In this document: positions 8,667-16,200 of the stretch, in pieces | Numbering within the stretch: the stretch's first letter is position 1 | Layout: each line of letters opens with the position of its first letter | Position numbers and translations under genes: made by a program | Assembly (NCBI GenBank): GCA_963738575.1 | Contig: CAVTWY010000004.1 | Location: 744,001-808,000, forward strand | Reading direction: 5' to 3' | DNA from: CAVTWY01 sp963738575 | Lineage (GTDB): Bacteria; Pseudomonadota; Gammaproteobacteria; Burkholderiales; Burkholderiaceae_C | DNA: 64,000 nt | Notes under the pieces: model-generated | Seen by the model: the letters and a program-made list of their open reading frames with translations, nothing else | The model's database searches: none | What the model was told of the DNA's origin: nothing

Positions 8667-10018
8667 GCCCGAGCCTCGCTGTGGTTTTGCAGTTGCGCGA
8701 CGAAGAGGTCGCGCAATGCCAAAGTGGTGCGACTTGAATCAAAGCGCTCGCAGATGCGGGCGCGAGCGTTGCGCGCCAAGCGCGCGTGCAAGGCTTCGTC
8801 GGCCAACACGAGCCGCAGCGCGTCGGCGAGTGCCGTGCTGTCGCGGGGAGGCACCAGCAAACCGTGCACACGGTCGTCGATCATTTCGGGGATGCCAGAA
8901 ATGGCGGTCGAGACGACCGGCACGCCCATCGCCATGGCCTCGGCGAGTACGTTTGGGAAGCCGTCGCGGTCGCCGTCTTCCATGATCTGGCAAGGCAAGG
9001 CGAAGACACGCGCGCTTCGGTAAACGTCGCGCAACTCGTCTTGGGTGACGGCGTGCTTCAGCGTCACGCTGTCGCCCATGCCAAGGCGCTCAATTTGGGT
9101 GCGCAGGCCGTCGTAGGCGCTGCCTCTCTCGCCAACAATGATGCAACGAAACGGCACGTCTCCGACCTTCAGCAGCGCGCAGGCATCGATCAGATGATCA
9201 AATCCCTTCTTCTCGACAAAACGGCCCACGGCAAGAATCACAGGTTTGCCACCGACAGCGGGCGCGGTTGGTGAGAAATAGTCGGTGTCCAGGCCGTGGT
9301 AGATGGTGTGAACGTCATCGGGCCGCACGTGGCGTGCCCGCAGCACGCCCGCGTTGGCGCAGGTGCAGGTGGCAACAAAACGCGCTGCCCCCAACTTTCT
9401 TTCTAGCAAATTGCCAGGGTTCAAGTCGGCCTGGTAGATGTCTTTGGCATGCGCGGTGAAGCTGAAAGGAATGCCTGAGAGCTGGCTGGCAAACCAAGTG
9501 ATCGTTGCCACACCGTGGCAAAAGTGCCCGTGCAGGTGGTGCACCGTCGGGTCGCGCCGTAGCGCATCGGCGATGGCACCTGCTTGCATGAACTCCTTGA
9601 TGAACACCTTGCGCGGCCAGTGCCGAGCCGTCAACGACATTGCCGATCCCAGTGTGGCCGCATAGCGAAAGGGATGGCTTGCCATCAGCGCCGCATGGGC
9701 TCGCCAAAACTGAGGCAGGTTTTGACGCAACCATGCCGTGAGCGTGGCGCCAGACAACGAACTGGCCTTGGGCAGGTAGTCCAAGGGTGCTCGAATCGCT
9801 TGCACCACGGGGTGAACTTTGTCCTCTGCTTCGTCCTTGACCACGAACAAGCGCAGCCGCATGCCGCTTCGTTCCAACTGATGAATTTCGTGGGCAATGA
9901 AGGTTTCAGACAGCCGTGGGAAGCCGTTCATCACGTAGGCGACGCAGGCTGAATCGGCGCTGATGCTGGTCGACCGCACGCGTGGCGCAGACGCTGCAAC
10001 GTTCGATGGTGCTTTCAT
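8663..10018 (-). CDS. group 1 glycosyltransferase (GT4)
   Basis: 451 residues with a GT-B fold. The C-terminal lobe has the nucleotide-sugar E-x7-E-type segment in DGDRDGFPNVLAEAMAMG, then VPVVSTAISGIPEMI. The N-terminus carries GFPRLSETFIAHEIHQLER, typical of GT4 enzymes of polysaccharide clusters. About 25 N-terminal residues precede the domain. A close paralogue is encoded immediately upstream (10015-11295). Expected to add a hexose from a nucleotide-activated donor at the cytoplasmic face of the inner membrane. Both junctions are ATGA overlaps. Confidence 0.8.
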   Translation of the reverse strand: MKAPSNVAASAPRVRSTSISADSACVAYVMNGFPRLSETFIAHEIHQLERSGMRLRLFVVKDEAEDKVHPVVQAIRAPLDYLPKASSLSGATLTAWLRQNLPQFWRAHAALMASHPFRYAATLGSAMSLTARHWPRKVFIKEFMQAGAIADALRRDPTVHHLHGHFCHGVATITWFASQLSGIPFSFTAHAKDIYQADLNPGNLLERKLGAARFVATCTCANAGVLRARHVRPDDVHTIYHGLDTDYFSPTAPAVGGKPVILAVGRFVEKKGFDHLIDACALLKVGDVPFRCIIVGERGSAYDGLRTQIERLGMGDSVTLKHAVTQDELRDVYRSARVFALPCQIMEDGDRDGFPNVLAEAMAMGVPVVSTAISGIPEMIDDRVHGLLVPPRDSTALADALRLVLADEALHARLARNARARICERFDSSRTTLALRDLFVAQLQNHSEARA

Positions 10019-11295
10019 TCAACCCCCTGCGGCGTTGGTTGCACGGTGGCGACCCGCGCCCTACCAACATGCGTAGGCTGTTGCAAGAGCTGACACAGCA
10101 GCAACAGATTGCGGTCGTTGTCAAATTTGTGGGTGACCGTTGTGCGCGCCTTGCAACCCAAATCACAGGCCAGGGCAGCGTCTTTCAGCACTCGCGTGAT
10201 GGCGTCGGCCAATGCGGCGGGGTCGTCGGGTTCAACCATGAGCCCGTTGACGCCGTCGACGACCAACTCGGGGATGCCCGACACGCGCGATGCCACCACG
10301 GGGACGCCCATGGCCATGGCTTCCAAAAGTACGTTGGGGATGCCGTCGCGGTCGCCATCGGCGGCAATGCGAGAAGGCTGCACGTACACCGCCGCCCTGG
10401 CGTAATGGTCGATCACTTGCTCGCGGGCCAACTTGCCCACCAAATGCACATGCCCCGCCAGCCCGAGCCGGGTGATTTGCGCTTGCAAGCTGTCGCGCTC
10501 GTCGCCGTAGCCCACGATTTGGCATGAAAAGTCTTGGCCACGTTGTCGCAACACGGCGCACGCATCGATGAGGTTATCCAAGCCCTTTTTGGCCCGCAGT
10601 CGGCCCACGCTCACGATCAGCGGAACGTCGGATGCGTGCGTTCGTGCGGTGGGGTGAAACAAGTGGTGGTCCACCCCGTGGTACATGCGGTGCACCGCGG
10701 CGTCGGGGGCGATCGACGACAGCACTTGGCGGTTTGCCTCGGTGCAGGTCACCGTGAACTGTGCTGCGTGCAGCTTGCGCTTCAGGTCAGCTGCTTGGGA
10801 CAGATAGATGTCTTTGGCATGCGCTGAAATGGAGAATGGGATGGCTGAGAAGCGGGTGATCAGCTCGGCGATGTCAGCCGGTGCTGCGATGAAGTGGCTG
10901 TGCAAGTGCTCTACACCGTCGTCGCGTAGTTGCATGGCCAACCAACCGGCGCGGGCAAAATCGCTGCAGCCCTGAAAGCCACGGCGCATGGCAAACGCCA
11001 GGGTGGCCAGGTAGCGCAGGGGCGCCGTCGCCAACAGCCTTGTGTGGCGCGTGCCAAAGACCCACAGATGCTTGTGGATGGTGGTCGGCATCACCACCAG
11101 TGGCGCCTTGACGCGGGCAACGGCGGGGTGCGTGATGGCATCCGTCGCGCCTGCCAGTGAATACAACCGCAAGGACAGGCCCATGCGCTCCAGACCCAAC
11201 ACCTCTTCTAAGATGAAGGTTTCCGAAAGCTTCGGGTACGTCTTGACTAACACGCCAAGGGCGCCGCCGCTGATGGGTTGTTTGTTCGGTTCCAT
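10015..11295 (-). CDS. group 1 glycosyltransferase (GT4), paralogue of the next gene
   Basis: 426 residues. Same motif set as the gene at 8663-10018: TYPKLSETFILEEV at the N-terminus, HAKDIYLS in the middle and DGDRDGIPNVLLEAMAMG in the donor lobe. The ATG at 11295 lies 49 bases inside the preceding gene. A GTG at 11253 would remove most of the overlap and still keep the SETF motif, so the start is uncertain. Two similar GT4 enzymes in series suggest two successive, related sugar additions. Confidence 0.78.
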   Translation of the reverse strand: MEPNKQPISGGALGVLVKTYPKLSETFILEEVLGLERMGLSLRLYSLAGATDAITHPAVARVKAPLVVMPTTIHKHLWVFGTRHTRLLATAPLRYLATLAFAMRRGFQGCSDFARAGWLAMQLRDDGVEHLHSHFIAAPADIAELITRFSAIPFSISAHAKDIYLSQAADLKRKLHAAQFTVTCTEANRQVLSSIAPDAAVHRMYHGVDHHLFHPTARTHASDVPLIVSVGRLRAKKGLDNLIDACAVLRQRGQDFSCQIVGYGDERDSLQAQITRLGLAGHVHLVGKLAREQVIDHYARAAVYVQPSRIAADGDRDGIPNVLLEAMAMGVPVVASRVSGIPELVVDGVNGLMVEPDDPAALADAITRVLKDAALACDLGCKARTTVTHKFDNDRNLLLLCQLLQQPTHVGRARVATVQPTPQGVE

Positions 11296-12515
11296 GGGCT
11301 AACCTGAGGGGTTGTGGGGGCGCGCTGCAAGTCAATGTGCTCAAGAATGGCGGAGGTGCAGTGCTTCAAGCCATCCAGAGCGGTGAGGCGTGCATGCGTG
11401 GGGTGGTTGGACAGCGCAGAGACCTCGGCCTGCACGGCGGCCATCAAGGACGCGGGCGTCAGGTGATGCGGGTGCAGCATGTTCAAGAGCCCGAGCTTCG
11501 ACATGCGCTCGGCCCTTATGGATTGCTCCAAACCAGGTTTGATGCGTGGCACGATCACTGCCCGTTTGTGCAGCGTCAGCAGCTCACACACGGTGTTGTA
11601 GCCGCCCATCGCCACCACGACATCGGCGGCCGACATGAGTGACATCATGTCGTCACTGAAATCTTGAAACGACACCTCTGGCAGCGTTGCAGCTTTTCGT
11701 TTGATGGCGGCGCACTCGTCGACTGGCATCTCGGGCCCACAAACCACATGCATGCGAGGGCGCATGGCGGGCGGCAGTGTGGCCAAACCGGCCAGGGCGG
11801 CGTTGATGAGGCTCGCGCCGTCTTCACCGCCACCGGGTGTGACCAACACCAGCGGCTGCGCGTCGTCGGGCCTAAGCCCCAACGCAAGGCGTGCATTGGC
11901 GCGCGTCAGGCGACCGGGTTCGCGTGAAATGTAGCCACAAAACTTAACTTTTGCAGCTGCAAACGGGGGGAATCGGTACTCCTGGCGCAGGTCAAAAACC
12001 GCTGGCGAGCCGACCACCAACACTTGATCGTAGTAGGCCTCGATGGCTTCAAAGCAACCGTTTTTTTGCCACACACGGCGTGTCTCTTGGGGGCTGTCAA
12101 GAATGTCGCGCAGCAAGAGCACCAACTTGGGTCGTTGCCCGCCCGACTGAAGTGACTCCAGCGCGCCAGAGAGCTCGTCTTCGACGCCAAAAGGCTTTTT
12201 GTCGACCAGGATGAGGTCAGGCGCAAAGTCGGCGATGGTGCTTCGGATGAGGTTGGCGCGCATCCGCACGGTGTTCTTGAGCGAAAGATCAAGAAAGCGA
12301 GCGCCGTAGACGCCATCGACGTTGCGCGAAAGGCAAGGTAGCTTGACGTAGTCAACCCGCGGCGGGATGCGAAACGCGTGCAGCATCGGGCTGCCAGTGA
12401 CGATCAAGGCTGACACGTCGGGTGACGACTGTACCAAGTGTCGCGCCACCTCAAGCATGCGGCGAATGTTGCCCAAACCGAAGGTATCGTGTGAGTAAAT
12501 CAAGACACGTTTCAT
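11247..12515 (-). CDS. MurG-like glycosyltransferase, first gene of the polysaccharide operon
   Basis: 422 residues. The N-terminal YSHDTFGLGNIRRM matches the donor/acceptor loop of MurG-type GT-B proteins. The C-terminal half has VTPGGGEDG and a VVAMGGYNTVCELL segment, where GGYNT is typical of the UDP-sugar pocket. Being first on the minus-strand operon, it lies next to the only sizeable upstream spacer (12516-12700), where a promoter is expected. A purine-rich GAGAG sits upstream of the ATG. Probably makes an early glycosylation in the pathway; the substrate is unknown. Confidence 0.72.
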   Translation of the reverse strand: MKRVLIYSHDTFGLGNIRRMLEVARHLVQSSPDVSALIVTGSPMLHAFRIPPRVDYVKLPCLSRNVDGVYGARFLDLSLKNTVRMRANLIRSTIADFAPDLILVDKKPFGVEDELSGALESLQSGGQRPKLVLLLRDILDSPQETRRVWQKNGCFEAIEAYYDQVLVVGSPAVFDLRQEYRFPPFAAAKVKFCGYISREPGRLTRANARLALGLRPDDAQPLVLVTPGGGEDGASLINAALAGLATLPPAMRPRMHVVCGPEMPVDECAAIKRKAATLPEVSFQDFSDDMMSLMSAADVVVAMGGYNTVCELLTLHKRAVIVPRIKPGLEQSIRAERMSKLGLLNMLHPHHLTPASLMAAVQAEVSALSNHPTHARLTALDGLKHCTSAILEHIDLQRAPTTPQVSPWNRTNNPSAAAPLAC

Positions 12516-12700
12516 GCGGCTCTCTCGTTGTTGCCTAGGCAGTCCCGCTGCAATGTAGGGCTCCGGCGGCCATCAAATCGACCCCATGAACAGAGGCCGC
12601 TTGAGGCTTTGAAATACATCGAGACTGCGGGCGTTGGCTGCTTTGACCAGCGCAATCGGGTCACCTGGCGTTCAACCACTCGCGGTGGTGTCGTTCTTGT

Positions 12701-13651
12701 TCAAAACTGGCGCGCAACGACAAAGCCAGCACCGACGTCTGCACTGGCCTTGCTAAGGCCCTTGAAAAGGTAGGCTTCCATGCGCCAACCAGCACGCCAC
12801 TGACTTTCCAGGGTGGCCGTCAGCTCGGCGGCGTGGCTTGTGCCGACCTCGACCGGCTGGCGGCGTTCGTAGACGACCTTGAGGCTGGTCGTATCGCTTA
12901 ACTGGCGCTTGCCACCGAAGGAGAAGAACGGTGTGTTCTTCACCATCGTGCCTGTGATCTTTTCGTACACACGGTAGCCAACGCCAGCCAGCAGAGCGTT
13001 GTCGCCAAAGGGTTGGGCGGCATCTACTTGAACAGAGTACGCATTGGTCCCGGTACCCAGGCCCTTGCGGGTGCTGGCGGTGCCCAGTTTGATTTTTGAG
13101 ATGACTTCCAGGGTGGGTCCGCCTTCACGAATCTCGGGCACCTCGTAAGCCACTTCAATTTGCACGTCACCGAGCCCGGAGCGCGTGGTGCGTGTGGCGG
13201 CCGTGGTGGCGCCAGGGACGCTCGATTCGCAGTCGTCCAAGCTCCCTCGACCGCTGCTCCCGCTACCGCCGCTCCCACTCCCACTCCCACTATTGCCACT
13301 ACCGCTACCGCTGCTGCTCCCACTGCTCCGACTCTCGTCACAGATCACGACGCCACTGTCGACGCGAACCACGTCTGCAGGCCCCGTGACGCGCACGAAA
13401 GGGATGCTCAATTTGTACGTCATCCGGCCTCGCTTGTACCGAACCACGAGCGGCACGCTGCGTTCGTCGATGCGAACGGTGCCACCGTATTTGCCGCTGG
13501 TGGCATCGAATCCAACGCCGACTTCGAGCGTGCCCGCTTCGGGTTCACTCGCTTGAGTCTTGTCGGTGTTGCCTTGGGCCGCAGATGGCAATGCCACCAA
13601 CAGCGTGGCACTCAGAAGCAAAAGCGGGACGAGGGTGGATTTTGAGTTCAT
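12701..13651 (-). CDS. exported protein with Gly/Ser-rich insert, predicted outer-membrane beta-barrel
   Basis: 316 residues. A clear signal peptide (hydrophobic core about residues 7-22, cleavage after SAAQ) is followed by alternating hydrophobic/polar strands and a terminal aromatic Phe, as in outer-membrane barrels. Residues about 107-137 are almost only Ser and Gly, with the acidic pair DD and two Cys flanking; this probably forms an external loop. It is the last gene of an operon with the cytochrome b561 gene (ATGA overlap) and a PepSY gene. The family is unrecognised, and a role with electron transport is only contextual. Confidence 0.6.
   Translation of the reverse strand: MNSKSTLVPLLLLSATLLVALPSAAQGNTDKTQASEPEAGTLEVGVGFDATSGKYGGTVRIDERSVPLVVRYKRGRMTYKLSIPFVRVTGPADVVRVDSGVVICDESRSSGSSSGSGSGNSGSGSGSGGSGSSGRGSLDDCESSVPGATTAATRTTRSGLGDVQIEVAYEVPEIREGGPTLEVISKIKLGTASTRKGLGTGTNAYSVQVDAAQPFGDNALLAGVGYRVYEKITGTMVKNTPFFSFGGKRQLSDTTSLKVVYERRQPVEVGTSHAAELTATLESQWRAGWRMEAYLFKGLSKASADVGAGFVVARQF
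13241..13335. repeat. low-complexity Ser/Gly codon tract inside a coding region
   Basis: Short imperfect repeats of the type CCACTC and CCGCTA (plus strand) encode alternating Ser and Gly on the minus strand. The tract is in frame. Such repeats can change length by slippage without breaking the frame when a 6-base unit is gained or lost. Confidence 0.7.
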
Positions 13652-14223
13652 GAATGATTCACCTTGGTTGCGGTGTTGTGTTTGGCGTCGGCTTCGTCCA
13701 GCGCCCGCTTGTTGCCCGTCACCATGGATGCGATGAGGTTCTCGCGATGGCGAACACTGGCATAGAGGTTGGCGCCGACGTGGATGGCGATGGCAACAAG
13801 CGTTGCATCAACACTGATCACGTGCAGGTTTTCAACAGTGCCGTTGCCCCAGAACGCATCCAGCGTCAACATCCAACCGGTGACGCCAATGACTGTCACC
13901 ATACCCAGCAAAAACAGAATCATCAAAGACCCAGCCGGGTTGTGGCCGAGGTGTCGTGGTTCTTGCTGACGCAAGAGTGCGGCTGCGTACTGATACAACG
14001 CGTTCGGGCTGGGCACGAAGTTTGAAAAGCGCGCATGCTGGGACCCGATGAAGCCCCAGACGACTCGCGCCGCAACCAGTGCCACGGTTGCGTAGCCAAA
14101 CGACTTGTGCACCCAACCGATGCTCTCGGTCGAGAAGTAAGCACCAAAGAAGGAGATCACCAGCACCCAGTGAAACAATCGCACGAAGCGATCCCAAACT
14201 CGCACCTGTGGCAGGGTCTTCAT
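13648..14223 (-). CDS. cytochrome b561-family membrane protein
   Basis: 191 residues from the ATG at 14223, which has AGGTGGG upstream; a longer frame to 14262 is less likely. Four membrane helices carry conserved His residues (LFHWVLV in helix 1, WVHKSFGY before helix 2, NLHVISVDATLVAIAIHVG near helix 4) that fit bis-heme b ligation. The family passes electrons from the quinone pool to periplasmic partners. The gene follows a PepSY protein and precedes an outer-membrane protein, suggesting a small dedicated redox module. Confidence 0.85.
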   Translation of the reverse strand: MKTLPQVRVWDRFVRLFHWVLVISFFGAYFSTESIGWVHKSFGYATVALVAARVVWGFIGSQHARFSNFVPSPNALYQYAAALLRQQEPRHLGHNPAGSLMILFLLGMVTVIGVTGWMLTLDAFWGNGTVENLHVISVDATLVAIAIHVGANLYASVRHRENLIASMVTGNKRALDEADAKHNTATKVNHS

Positions 14224-14270
14224 GGTGTTACCCACCTGTTGTGACAAGTCAATCGGCTGCATGCAGGGCT

Positions 14271-14552
14271 TTAGTCGCGAACGTTGGCTTCGACTATCGC
14301 GCCTGTGATGGGATGAAAATAGATTTCAACTTTCTTGCCGTTTTTGTCGTGGCCGTAGATCTCCCAGCACTTGCCTTTGGACACGTGCAGCTTTTTGATG
14401 GTGTCGGAGTAGCCCATCGCCTTGAACTTTTCGGTCATTTGCGCCTCCGTCAGCCACTTGCTTTGCGGCTCGTTGGTGCACGATGGCCCAGCCACGGCGG
14501 CGCCAGAGACAGCGCAAAGCGCGAGCGATACCAAGGTGTTTGACAATTTCAT
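14271..14552 (-). CDS. small periplasmic PepSY-domain protein
   Basis: 93 residues from the ATG at 14552, with AAGGAC as ribosome binding site. A signal peptide (cleavage after AVAG) precedes a single PepSY-type domain, with the WEIYGHDKNGKKVEIYFHPITG hairpin split by a charged turn. PepSY proteins are often encoded beside cytochrome b561 genes; the molecular role is poorly defined (inhibitor or ligand/metal handling). First gene of the PepSY-cytochrome-barrel operon; its promoter should lie in 14553-14726. Confidence 0.8.
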   Translation of the reverse strand: MKLSNTLVSLALCAVSGAAVAGPSCTNEPQSKWLTEAQMTEKFKAMGYSDTIKKLHVSKGKCWEIYGHDKNGKKVEIYFHPITGAIVEANVRD

Positions 14553-14726
14553 GATGAAGTCCTTTCGGTTGCATTGATTCAATCGGCGGTGGCAGTCGAA
14601 GCCCATGACCTGCATGGGTTCGTACGGCCGTGCATGACAGAGGCGCACCCCGAGTGGTAAATACAAAATGTGGAGGCAATGATGGGTTGCAGGTGCGCTG
14701 CCCCCTGTTGTGGGGGGGAGGCGCAC

Positions 14727-14753
14727 AAAAAACACTGCACGCCTAAGCGTGCA
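14727..14753 (-). terminator. intrinsic terminator after the subtilase gene
   Basis: Perfect 7-bp stem TGCACGC/GCGTGCA with a 4-base loop (14736-14753). On the minus strand it is followed by a run of six T (14732-14727). It lies 30 bases after the stop of the S8 peptidase gene and would end the sigma/CHAT/peptidase operon. Confidence 0.7.
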
Positions 14754-14783
14754 ATATCAAACCCACCCAGCGGGTTTTAAAAC

Positions 14784-16160
14784 CTAGGGACAAGGCGCAG
14801 CGGATAGCCTTTGGTTTCTCAGTGCGCCAGCTGCATCAATCTGTTGCAGGTCGGTGCCGCACAAGTTGGTGCCTACTCGTGTTAGGCGACGGGCAATGTC
14901 TCTGGGGCTCAAGTTGGGCTCGCTCGAACGCAGCAGCGCGGCGGCACCTGCGGCCAGTGGGGCTGCCATCGACGTTCCGCTCCAGGTGCCGTAGCCACCG
15001 CCGGGCACGGCACTGGTGATGCCTTCCCCCGGCGCTGCCACGTCAACCTTGGTGCCAAAGTTGCTAAACGCTGCAAGACGGCCGTTGGCGTTGCTAGCGC
15101 CGACAGCCAGCAAACCGTAGAAGCCTTCGGATGCCGGGTACTGACGCAGCGTGTCGGTACCGTCGTTGCCAGCCGCTGCCACCACAACTGCGCCACTGAA
15201 GGCGTTGCAGCGATCGCGGTCGCCGTTGTAGCCAGCATCGGCCAATTCATCGGTGGGCAACAGCGCCACCGCAGGAATGGCGCAAGTGGCGAGCCGCCCG
15301 ATGGTGTCCAGAATTTCGGTTCGGCGGGTGCTGCCCAAGCTCAAGTTGATGACGTGCGCGCCGTCGTTGGTGGCTGGGTTGTGATCGGGATCCACCGCAT
15401 GCAGGAGCGCCTCGGCCAGCACCCAGGCGTTGCCCGTGCCATTGGCGTCCAGCACGCGCAGCGGCATGATCTTCGCGCTTGGTGCTGACAGGGCGACCAG
15501 GCCAGCCACATGGGTGCCGTGACCAAAGCTAACGTGCGTCGCGACTGCACCAACCTCTGCGGTGTCGTTGTCATAGTCGACAAAGTCAAACCCGGGCAGC
15601 AGCCTGCCTGCCAAGGCCGGGTGCGACGCGTCAACGCCGCTGTCAAGCACGGCCACACGCACGCCCGCACCCGTGCTCATGGTGTGTGCTTCGGGCAATC
15701 GCATCGCCTGCGGTGCCCACTGGACGGTGTACGCACCAGCATTGCCGATGGCCCAGGCAACGGTTTTGCGCGCCTCGGGGCTGTGGTGCAAGGCGTTGGG
15801 TTCGGCGTGGAGCACCGTCGGCTCCAGCACCAGTGCATCGATGGTTGCATTGGTGTCAGCGGCACCCACAACCTTGAGACGGTAGATGGGCCGAGCACCA
15901 AACTGACTCACCAAGGTGAGTTGGTACTTGTTGAGCAGGGCGCCCAGTGCGGCCGCACCGTGGAGCTGCACCAGAATTTCGCCTTGCAGGGTGGCGTCCG
16001 ATGTGCCACCCGCACCACCACCGCCGCCACTGCCGCTGCCATCGCCCCCTCTACCTTTCTTCTTGGCGTCTGCAACGGCAGCGAAAGTCATCAGACCAAC
16101 TGCAAGGGCCGAACACACGACTACTCTGGCGCGGTGCCACGATGGATGAGCGGAAGTCAT
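14784..16160 (-). CDS. secreted S8 (subtilisin-like) serine peptidase
   Basis: 458 residues from the ATG at 16160; a longer open frame would run into the preceding gene. A signal peptide (about residues 1-32) is followed by a Gly-rich linker (34-53) and a probable inhibitor-type propeptide. The catalytic triad is complete: D173 in VLDSGVD, H214 in SFGHGTHVAG and S397 in SGTSMAAP, with the oxyanion Asn in AAAGNDG. It is last in an operon with an ECF sigma factor and a TPR-CHAT protein, 40 bases after the CHAT gene. The enzyme is expected in the periplasm or outside the cell. A linked proteolytic cascade is inferred from the operon. Confidence 0.88.
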   Translation of the reverse strand: MTSAHPSWHRARVVVCSALAVGLMTFAAVADAKKKGRGGDGSGSGGGGGAGGTSDATLQGEILVQLHGAAALGALLNKYQLTLVSQFGARPIYRLKVVGAADTNATIDALVLEPTVLHAEPNALHHSPEARKTVAWAIGNAGAYTVQWAPQAMRLPEAHTMSTGAGVRVAVLDSGVDASHPALAGRLLPGFDFVDYDNDTAEVGAVATHVSFGHGTHVAGLVALSAPSAKIMPLRVLDANGTGNAWVLAEALLHAVDPDHNPATNDGAHVINLSLGSTRRTEILDTIGRLATCAIPAVALLPTDELADAGYNGDRDRCNAFSGAVVVAAAGNDGTDTLRQYPASEGFYGLLAVGASNANGRLAAFSNFGTKVDVAAPGEGITSAVPGGGYGTWSGTSMAAPLAAGAAALLRSSEPNLSPRDIARRLTRVGTNLCGTDLQQIDAAGALRNQRLSAAPCP

Positions 16161-16200
16161 GATTGTCTTTCGATGTTTGCGGGAGAAACGGCGGTTGGTG

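Noticed and set aside
13241..13335. CRISPR-like array
   Set aside because: The repeats are short Ser/Gly codons in frame within a gene; there are no regular spacers and no cas genes.
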